A program made the translations under genes and the position numbers. From positions 5,697-12,113 of the forward strand of contig DIHQ01000067.1 in assembly GCA_002420235.1 (NCBI GenBank): a stretch of 6,417 nt of DNA, in the 5' to 3' direction. Below the pieces are notes generated by a model. It ran no database searches, was not told where the DNA came from, and saw only the letters and a list, made by a program, of their open reading frames with translations. Numbering within the stretch: the stretch's first letter is position 1; the number at the start of each line of letters is the position of its first letter. Below are positions 1 to 5,588 of this stretch, in pieces. Origin of the DNA: Flavobacteriales bacterium UBA5692. GTDB lineage: Bacteria; Bacteroidota; Bacteroidia; Flavobacteriales_D; Sanyastnellaceae.

Positions 1-2
1 GC

Positions 3-989
3 GCATGGTCGTACCGGCTTGATGCCCTTCGTGGCGGCTGGTCCGCGGGCATTGAATACGCCGGCAAAATTAACGATCCCAACGCGGATAACGGATACAT
101 CTACCGCAACGGCGAGGCCCTCTTATTGAATTTGGGCTACACCCAACGCGGGCTGGGTGTCAGCTTAAGCGCTAAAACCGTGGACAACATGAGTTTCCGT
201 TCGGACCGCGACGTCCTGCTTTTTGATTTGCCCATCAACTTCATCCCTGCAATTACGCAGCAGCACACGTACAACTTGGCAGCCACGTTGTATCCATATG
301 CTACTGTCATATCAGGTGAATCAAGTGCCAGCGCCGAAATCTTCTACACCATTCCCAAGGGCACCAAACTCGGCGGAAAGTATGGCACCAAAATCAGCGC
401 CAACTTCGCCGCTGCCAATGATTTGGACACCACCAACCTCGCCGGTGTGGAAGGCCTCGTGAACGGTTACGAACGCAACTCTTGGGGCTTCGGCCCCAAC
501 AAATTCGTGCGGGATTTTAACGTGCAAATAAGCCGCAAAGAATCGAAGGAATTCAAGTGGAAGTACACCTACTACAACTTCCAATTCAACACCCTCGCGA
601 CCCCTGTGACTACGACGTTCAAAGGCATCGTCTACGCGGATATTCACGTCCTCGAGACTCAGGTCAAAACGCGGAAACGCGAGAGCCTCCGCACAGAGTT
701 TCAGGCGCTATTTACCGAAGAAGACAAGGGCGATTGGGCCACCGTTGTGGCCGAATACACATGGAGCCCGCACTGGTTTGCCAGCATCATCGACCAATAC
801 AACTTTGGCAATCCTAACGAAAGTGCCCGAGTGCATTATTTGTATGCCGCTGTGGGCCGTATCGACGGGCCGCATCGACTGTCCATTGGATATGGAAAAC
901 GTCGAGAAGGCATCTTCTGCATCGGCGGAGTATGCCGAGCGGTACCTGCCTCGAACGGCTTTGAAGTTAATTTCTCTTCGAGTTTCTAA
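3..989 (+). CDS. DUF6029 family outer-membrane protein, 3' part (5' end outside window)
   Basis: The reading frame is open from base 3 to the TAA at 987-989, giving 328 visible residues. The N-terminus, with any signal peptide, lies off the left edge. An internal TTG at 126 is not a credible start, because coding continues upstream of it with the same composition (for example WSAGIEYAGKINDPNADNGY). The protein alternates short amphipathic, aromatic-rich strands such as KWKYTYYNFQFN and ends in Phe (NFSSSF), as expected of an outer-membrane beta-barrel. The segment near the end, IFCIGGVCRAVPASNG (about nt 911-958), with its paired cysteines, is what I recognise from DUF6029 proteins of Bacteroidota. 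The biochemical role of that family is unknown to me. It is probably not co-transcribed with the next gene, since a candidate promoter lies between them. Family assignment is from memory of the C-terminal motif. Confidence 0.8.
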   Translation, partial: AWSYRLDALRGGWSAGIEYAGKINDPNADNGYIYRNGEALLLNLGYTQRGLGVSLSAKTVDNMSFRSDRDVLLFDLPINFIPAITQQHTYNLAATLYPYATVISGESSASAEIFYTIPKGTKLGGKYGTKISANFAAANDLDTTNLAGVEGLVNGYERNSWGFGPNKFVRDFNVQISRKESKEFKWKYTYYNFQFNTLATPVTTTFKGIVYADIHVLETQVKTRKRESLRTEFQALFTEEDKGDWATVVAEYTWSPHWFASIIDQYNFGNPNESARVHYLYAAVGRIDGPHRLSIGYGKRREGIFCIGGVCRAVPASNGFEVNFSSSF

Positions 990-1017
990 AGTATTCTACT
1001 TAGATGGCCTATTTTTG
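983..1017 (+). promoter_or_regulatory. Candidate Bacteroidota-type promoter for the first thioredoxin-like gene
   Basis: TATTTTTG at 1010-1017 matches the Bacteroidota -7 consensus TAnnTTTG exactly. A weak -33-like TTTC lies at 983-986, 23 nt upstream, at the long end of the usual spacing, and it overlaps the last codons of the DUF6029 gene. Transcription would start near 1024, leaving a leader of about 35 nt with no Shine-Dalgarno sequence, which is normal in this phylum. The -7 box is seen directly; promoter function is inferred. Confidence 0.45.
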
Positions 1018-1058
1018 AACGAATAGGACGAAATTAAATCTACCAAATCGTTAACAAT

Positions 1059-2534
1059 ATGAAGCACTTTTACGCTCTAATGGCTGCTCTGATGGCCGGA
1101 ACAGCATCGTTCGCGCAGTTGCCTGACGGCAGCATTGCGCCTGACTTCACCGCCACGGACATTAATGGTGTGGAGCACAACCTCTATGACCTCCTCGACG
1201 ATGGCAAGAAGGTAATCCTCGACTTCTCAGCGACCTGGTGTGGGCCTTGTTGGGCCTACCACACAGCTGGTGTTTTTGAAGAACTATATGAAGAGTACGG
1301 ACCTGATGGCACCGACGAATTGCGCATCTTCTATATTGAGTCAGACGACAGCACCACTGACGCCGACTTAATCGGCGAGGGTACGGCAACACAAGGTGAC
1401 TGGGTCACAGGAACATCTTACCCGATCATTGACAATGCCGGATCGATTTTCGATGATTATGCAGGGGCATACTATCCCACAATTTATACGGTTTGTCCAA
1501 ATCGGATCTTAACAGAATCTGGTCAGGTAGATGCTGAGACTCACCATGCCATCTTCGATGCTAACGATTGCGCGGCGGCTACTCTTCCAAATGATCCAGC
1601 ATTACTGAGCTACACAGGTGGAACTACTGCCTGCCCAGGCGAGCCTGTGAATATGTCAGTTGACATGATGAATTTGGGGGTGACTAATTTGCAATATGCA
1701 ACTATTGAGGTTATGTCTGGTGGCAATTCCGTTTTGTCCTACGATTGGAGTGGAGACTTAGAAACCTATGGCATTACAAACGTAAATCTCGGTTCAGCCT
1801 CTTTCGATGCGAACACGGATTTCACTATCGAAATAACTTCAGCCGATGATAACGACGCCAACAATTCCTCTGGTGGAGCGGTTGAGCTTGCGACGGAAGG
1901 GACTTCTTTAATCCACGTTGAAATCATGGTGGACAACTGGCCGCAAGAAATTGGGTGGTCAATCACCAATGATATGGGTAACGTTGTTGAAGAGGTTGCT
2001 GAAGGTGAAATTGCGGGTGTTGCAGGTGACGAATTTGAGTGGTGGGTAAGTGTCCCTGCAACTGGTTGTTACGAATTCACCGTTACTGACTCATACGGCG
2101 ATGGTATTTTTGGTTCGCAGTGGGGCTCGATTGACGGTTATGTCACGGTAAAGTCGTACAACGACGATATCGCTTTAGTCAGCACCATCTTCGATTATGA
2201 TGGCTCCTACGATTATGACGAAGAATCAGCCGGAATGAGTGTTACCGCAATGACAGTCGGAATTGAAGAACAGACACTTAGCGACGTGACTCGGGTATTC
2301 CCAAACCCATTCGTTGATCAGACGAACCTACAATTCAACACAGCTGAAGCTGCTGAGGCTTCTTTGGTTGTCTACAACCTCGTGGGTGAGCAGGTGATTA
2401 ACAACAACCTAGGCACCCTACCTATCGGTGAGCACAACCACGTGTTGAACTTTAACGGCGTCACGCCAGGCATCTACTTAGTGACATTGAACGCAGGTGG
2501 CCAGACCACAACCATGCGCGTGACATTGAATTGA
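1059..2534 (+). CDS. Secreted thioredoxin-like (TlpA/AhpC-TSA type) protein with T9SS type A sorting domain, paralogue 1
   Basis: This 491-residue protein is predicted to be exported by Sec and then by the type IX secretion system, ending at the cell surface or outside. Residues 1-19 are a signal peptide (cleavage before Gln20, ASFA/Q). Residues about 22-175 are a thioredoxin-like domain with active site W60-CGPC-W65 (Cys61, Cys64) and a YPT cis-proline motif at 139-141, followed by a conserved CPNR (Cys146). Residues about 180-280 form an Ig/CARDB-like beta module. Residues about 283-398 form a second beta module with GCYEF and a possible calcium loop DSYGDGI (344-350). Residues about 412-491 are a type A sorting domain (FPNP near 414-417, PGIYLVTL at 470-477). 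Both active-site cysteines are present, so thiol-disulfide exchange is plausible, but the substrate is unknown. The mature protein is extremely acidic, with about 76 Asp/Glu against 7 Lys/Arg. The ATG at 1059 is chosen because it gives the signal peptide directly. Confidence 0.9.
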   Translation: MKHFYALMAALMAGTASFAQLPDGSIAPDFTATDINGVEHNLYDLLDDGKKVILDFSATWCGPCWAYHTAGVFEELYEEYGPDGTDELRIFYIESDDSTTDADLIGEGTATQGDWVTGTSYPIIDNAGSIFDDYAGAYYPTIYTVCPNRILTESGQVDAETHHAIFDANDCAAATLPNDPALLSYTGGTTACPGEPVNMSVDMMNLGVTNLQYATIEVMSGGNSVLSYDWSGDLETYGITNVNLGSASFDANTDFTIEITSADDNDANNSSGGAVELATEGTSLIHVEIMVDNWPQEIGWSITNDMGNVVEEVAEGEIAGVAGDEFEWWVSVPATGCYEFTVTDSYGDGIFGSQWGSIDGYVTVKSYNDDIALVSTIFDYDGSYDYDEESAGMSVTAMTVGIEEQTLSDVTRVFPNPFVDQTNLQFNTAEAAEASLVVYNLVGEQVINNNLGTLPIGEHNHVLNFNGVTPGIYLVTLNAGGQTTTMRVTLN

Positions 2535-2558
2535 TGCTTTAACAGAAATGATTTTTGG

Positions 2559-2594
2559 GAAATCCGCACCTCCTGCCTGGGGGTGCGGATTTTT
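2559..2594 (+). terminator. Strong rho-independent terminator after the first thioredoxin-like gene
   Basis: AAATCCGCACC (2560-2570) pairs perfectly with GGTGCGGATTT (2582-2592). The helix can extend inward through a T-G wobble and two C-G pairs (2572-2573 with 2579-2580), leaving a 5-nt loop (2574-2578). The right arm ends in a run of five T (2590-2594). It begins about 25 nt after the stop of the preceding gene and separates it from its downstream paralogue. The left arm is preceded by GATTTTTGGG rather than an A tract, so it is mainly a forward-direction terminator. Confidence 0.85.
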
Positions 2595-2639
2595 CGTTCA
2601 AAAAGGTGCATATTCACATTCTCAACCATTGCTCAATCC

Positions 2640-4076
2640 ATGAAACAACTGCTCGTCATTCTCGCCCTTTGCTTCTCCACGGTTGGATTCAGTCAAATCC
2701 CGAACGGGAGCGTTGCACCTGATTTCTCCATAACGGACATAGAAGGAGAAGAACATAACCTTTACAGCTACCTCGATTCCGGTTATGCTGTTATCATCGA
2801 TTTTTCGGCCACTTGGTGTGGTCCATGCTGGAATTACCATACGAGCGGCGTGTTTGAAGAGATTCACGAGGCCCATGGTCCGGAAGGAACCAACGAGGTC
2901 CGCATTCTTTTCATCGAATCTGATGACAGTACCACGGACGAGGACCTACACGGCAGCGGCACAAATACTTGGGGAGATTGGACCGCAGGTGTTGAATACC
3001 CCATGGCGGATAACGGAGGTAACGTTTTCGATTTATATCAATGTGCCTACTATCCCACCGTATTCACAGTTTGCCCCAACCGTATAGTCCAACAAACTGG
3101 TCAAGCGACGGCTCAAGGCCATATCTCTTACTTCCAATCTGGCTCGTGCGCACCAGCGACCATGCCCAATGACGTGAGCCTACTAGAGTATCTAGGGCCC
3201 AATCGCAGTTGCCCCGAAACCCCAACGCCACTTTCAGTAAAAGTCATGAACCAAGGCACAGAGCCCTTGACAGCCTTCACGTTGACAGCAAGTACGTTGT
3301 TCGGCACCGAGCTCATCACGTACGATTGGACGGGAAACCTCGGTACCTATGAGATGGAGGTGGTGGAACTTGGTGAAGTGATCTTCCCTTCTACCTCAAT
3401 GTTTTTTATCGATGTGACCTCAGGGGATGATTACGACGGCAACAACAGCGTTTCCGAAACGATGAATCTCACCGGTGAAATCGCGACCTCATTAGTTCGC
3501 GTACGATTTACCACGGATAACATGCCTGGCGACAACCGTTGGGACATCACCGACGGAGCAGGCGACGTTGCGGCAAGCACCACATTCGGTGATATGACCG
3601 AAAACCAAACCGAATATGAGTGGTGGGTTAATTTGGGTACTACGGGGTGCTACAATTTCACCGTCTATGACCAACTTGGAAACGGTGGTAACATAGAATG
3701 CGACATCAGCACTTTCAACGAGGAAGGGGAAAACATCAACACAATCTTCACGGTCAATAACAGCGGCAATTGGACGACTCTGAATAAGGGATTCTTGGTC
3801 AACGAGGTCAACATGACTGTCGGGGAAGAGTTAGCAACGCCTATCGCCGTATATCCGAATCCGACCAATGGCCTTATCACCCTTCAGGGACTGAGTTCCA
3901 CGACCCGCCAACTCGTTGAGATTCGTGATGCACAAGGCAAGATCATCTTCAGCCAGCAGCGTCCGGCGAATGGGGACACATGGGTACTCGACCTCAACGC
4001 GCTGGACAACGGATTGTATATCCTTACCGTCATTGACGGTAATAGTCGCGTCACCCAATCCATTGTGCGCTCCTGA
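2640..4076 (+). CDS. Secreted thioredoxin-like (TlpA/AhpC-TSA type) protein with T9SS type A sorting domain, paralogue 2
   Basis: This 478-residue protein has the same architecture as its upstream neighbour. Residues 1-18 are a signal peptide (cleavage before Gln19). The thioredoxin-like domain spans about 21-174, with W59-CGPC-W64 (Cys60, Cys63), cis-proline YPT at 138-140 and CPNR (Cys145). An Ig/CARDB-like module spans about 180-278 and a second beta module about 283-394 (GCYNF at 336-340). A type A sorting domain spans about 402-478 (YPNP near 405-408, NGLYILTV at 457-464). The ATG at 2640 is preferred over an in-frame GTG at 2583: it gives a clean signal peptide, whereas the GTG lies inside the terminator hairpin and would add a charged extension. 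By hand count, about 61% of residues match paralogue 1 over the thioredoxin region without gaps, and far fewer match in the sorting domain. It has an extra cysteine (Cys135) just before the cis-proline motif and lacks the DSYGDGI loop. It overlaps the next gene by 1 nt. No clear promoter was found in the short gap upstream. Confidence 0.9.
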   Translation: MKQLLVILALCFSTVGFSQIPNGSVAPDFSITDIEGEEHNLYSYLDSGYAVIIDFSATWCGPCWNYHTSGVFEEIHEAHGPEGTNEVRILFIESDDSTTDEDLHGSGTNTWGDWTAGVEYPMADNGGNVFDLYQCAYYPTVFTVCPNRIVQQTGQATAQGHISYFQSGSCAPATMPNDVSLLEYLGPNRSCPETPTPLSVKVMNQGTEPLTAFTLTASTLFGTELITYDWTGNLGTYEMEVVELGEVIFPSTSMFFIDVTSGDDYDGNNSVSETMNLTGEIATSLVRVRFTTDNMPGDNRWDITDGAGDVAASTTFGDMTENQTEYEWWVNLGTTGCYNFTVYDQLGNGGNIECDISTFNEEGENINTIFTVNNSGNWTTLNKGFLVNEVNMTVGEELATPIAVYPNPTNGLITLQGLSSTTRQLVEIRDAQGKIIFSQQRPANGDTWVLDLNALDNGLYILTVIDGNSRVTQSIVRS

Positions 4077-4078
4077 TG
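4074..4078 (+). other. TGATG stop/start overlap (translational coupling)
   Basis: The TGA ending the second thioredoxin-like gene shares its final A with the ATG of the Omp28-like gene. No Shine-Dalgarno sequence precedes it and no other in-frame ATG, GTG or TTG lies between the upstream in-frame stop at 4043-4045 and this ATG. Re-initiation by ribosomes finishing the upstream gene is the likely mode of translation (inference). Confidence 0.8.
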
Positions 4079-4948
4079 GCTTGGCATGCATGCTCCTTGG
4101 GCTTCATTGGTACTGCGCTCTTGATCATCGCGGGTTGTGACAAAATTGAGAATCCAATCGTTCCTGCTGCAGCATACGAAGAAGAGCTACACGGCCCTGC
4201 CCCAACATTTGAGGCGCTCCCTGAGAGCGATGCGGTCAAGCGGGTGTTAGTGGAAGACTTTACTGCGCACCAGTGCGGCAATTGCCCTGCAGCAGCCATC
4301 ATCGCCGAAAACATGGTGGCGACTTACGAAGGAAAGATCAGCGCTATAGCCATCCACGCTGGCAACCTCACAATTACGGATGACGATTACTTCGATACCG
4401 ATTGGACAACAGAAGAAGGTGATGTGCTTTGGGACCAACTGGATTTCCAAGCCAATCCCGTAGGCCGGATCAACCGTAACGCAGGTTTAGGCGGATCTTA
4501 TCCGCCAACACTATGGGAAGCCCAAATCGAGGAAGAAATCGCCGAGTCAACTTCAGTGGGTCTGCAATACGATTACGAATGGGTCCCCGCAAATGGGCAT
4601 TTGAACCTGCACCTGCACGGGACGTTTTACGATGAAGTTTCCGGCCCCATCCAAGTGGCCTGGCTCATCTTGGAGTCACACATTTTTGATTACCAATTGG
4701 ATTATTCGGCCGACCCTGAAGTGGTTGCTGATTACGAATTCAATCACGTACTACGAGGGTCTGTTCATGGTGCGATGGGAGTTGGATTCGGTTCTGCTGC
4801 AGATGGCGCCAGTGCTGGAGAAACCGCTTTTTTATCCAACACCTTCGAGTGGAACGATACATGGCTCATTGAAAACGCCACCATTTTAGCCGTAGTCTCC
4901 GATGAAAACGGCTACGTGCTGAACGTCGCTGAAATCCACGTGGACTGA
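4076..4948 (+). CDS. Omp28-related outer-membrane lipoprotein with thioredoxin-like CGNC motif
   Basis: This 290-residue protein is predicted to be a lipoprotein. A hydrophobic stretch (residues 8-20) ends in the lipobox I18-A-G-C21, which would be cleaved and acylated at Cys21. The family is recognised from VLVEDFTAHQCGNCP (residues 57-71), which contains a CxxC (Cys67, Cys70) at the start of a thioredoxin-like fold, from NPVGRINR (127-134), and from DYEFNHVLRGSVHG (219-232) in the C-terminal beta-rich part. The latter two are typical of Omp28 proteins, first described as an outer-membrane protein of Porphyromonas gingivalis; their function is unsettled. The n-region MAWHAC has no Lys or Arg, which is unusual for a signal peptide, but no other start is possible before the upstream in-frame stop. 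The mature part has only 7 Lys/Arg, so it is also strongly acidic. Overlaps of 1 nt at both ends place it in the middle of a three-gene unit with a secreted thioredoxin-like protein and a beta-barrel. A redox role is inferred from the CxxC and context only. Confidence 0.87.
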   Translation: MAWHACSLGFIGTALLIIAGCDKIENPIVPAAAYEEELHGPAPTFEALPESDAVKRVLVEDFTAHQCGNCPAAAIIAENMVATYEGKISAIAIHAGNLTITDDDYFDTDWTTEEGDVLWDQLDFQANPVGRINRNAGLGGSYPPTLWEAQIEEEIAESTSVGLQYDYEWVPANGHLNLHLHGTFYDEVSGPIQVAWLILESHIFDYQLDYSADPEVVADYEFNHVLRGSVHGAMGVGFGSAADGASAGETAFLSNTFEWNDTWLIENATILAVVSDENGYVLNVAEIHVD

Positions 4949-4950
4949 TG
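4946..4950 (+). other. TGATG stop/start overlap (translational coupling)
   Basis: The Omp28-like gene's TGA shares its A with the ATG of the beta-barrel gene, the same arrangement as at the previous junction. Together they imply that these three proteins are made from one message in linked amounts (inference). Confidence 0.8.
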
Positions 4951-5580
4951 CGGGCAGTGGTGTCTTGGATGGTTGGTTTGGCGCTCGCAGGCACACCGCT
5001 ATCCACCGTTGAGGCTCAGGAAGATCCGTTGATCTTTTCTGCTCGTGTGCATGCGGGATTTTCTACCACACAAGTGCACGGTGACCAAATCTCAGGCTTC
5101 AATAAGTTCGGCCTCTGCGCCGGGGCGACGATTGACATGCGTCGCTCGGGGGGGCAAGGTATCCAATGGGGCATCCTTTACACCCAAAAAGGCAGCCGCC
5201 GAGTTCCAGATACCAAGAATGGCGACTTCAATTCCTGGCGCTACCGCTTTACTTACATTGATCTTCCTCTGACCCGTACTTGGGACCCTACACCCGAATG
5301 GTCGTGGGGTGTGGGCATTCAGCCCAGCGTACTCGTCTCCGCTGAAGAGGACTTTTACGGCACCGGATACGACGAACTCAACTACCTCGAAATCAACCCA
5401 GTAGACGTCGGCGGCGTATTGCAAGCCGGCTACATGTGGTCGGACAAAGCCGCCCTTGAAGTTCGCCTTTCGCAAAGCCTATTGCCCATAAGTGAACGCC
5501 CCGATCAGCCCGTGCAACGCTGGAATAGCTTTATGATGAATATGGCAATCCAGTGGATGGTCACGTGGCATTTGGGCTGA
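4948..5580 (+). CDS. Small outer-membrane beta-barrel protein (PorT-like, OMP_b-brl_2 type)
   Basis: This 210-residue protein has a signal peptide (residues 1-23, cleavage VEA/Q24). The mature part is made of amphipathic strands: SARVHAGFST (31-40), FGLCAGATID (54-63), IQWGILYTQKGSR (72-84), YRFTYIDLPLTR (99-110), WSWGVGIQPSVLVSA (118-132), VGGVLQAGYMW (154-164) and MMNMAIQWMVTWHLG (196-210). The set GFNKFGLCAGATID, then an ILYTQKGSR-like strand, then YIDLPL, is the signature of the porin-like/PorT-like eight-stranded barrel family common in Bacteroidota. Its length is normal for that family. Many members have no assigned function, and similarity to PorT does not make this a T9SS component. 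It is coupled to the Omp28-like gene by TGATG, so it may be the membrane partner of that lipoprotein (inference). The start is fixed by the overlap and the signal peptide. Confidence 0.82.
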   Translation: MRAVVSWMVGLALAGTPLSTVEAQEDPLIFSARVHAGFSTTQVHGDQISGFNKFGLCAGATIDMRRSGGQGIQWGILYTQKGSRRVPDTKNGDFNSWRYRFTYIDLPLTRTWDPTPEWSWGVGIQPSVLVSAEEDFYGTGYDELNYLEINPVDVGGVLQAGYMWSDKAALEVRLSQSLLPISERPDQPVQRWNSFMMNMAIQWMVTWHLG

Positions 5581-5588
5581 ATTAGCCT

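Noticed and set aside
321..647. 108-residue minus-strand open frame opposite the DUF6029 gene
   Set aside because: It is antisense to a recognisable family, and its composition follows from the codon use of the real gene.
1047..1058. Imperfect palindrome ATCGTTAACAAT just before the first ATG as an operator
   Set aside because: It is short and AT-rich, with no second copy seen near the other genes; expected by chance.
2583..2639. GTG start giving a longer, 497-residue version of the second thioredoxin-like protein
   Set aside because: The GTG is inside the terminator hairpin and the added residues are basic and unlike a signal peptide. The ATG at 2640 starts a clean one.
1059..4948. Cytochrome c maturation-type TlpA/ResA function
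   Set aside because: No cytochrome maturation or heme genes are nearby, and the sorting domains predict export beyond the periplasm.
5092..5475. 127-residue minus-strand open frame opposite the beta-barrel gene
   Set aside because: It is a shadow of a well-supported coding gene, with no recognisable domain and no start context of its own.
4948..5580. The beta-barrel as PorT, and so a T9SS machine gene
   Set aside because: The fold family is broad and no other T9SS machine gene is adjacent. The sorting domains only show that the organism has T9SS, not that this locus encodes it.
5574..5588. Small inverted repeat GGCT-GAATT-AGCC between the convergent stop codons as a bidirectional terminator
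   Set aside because: It has only four pairs plus one wobble and no T run on either strand, so it is too weak to call.
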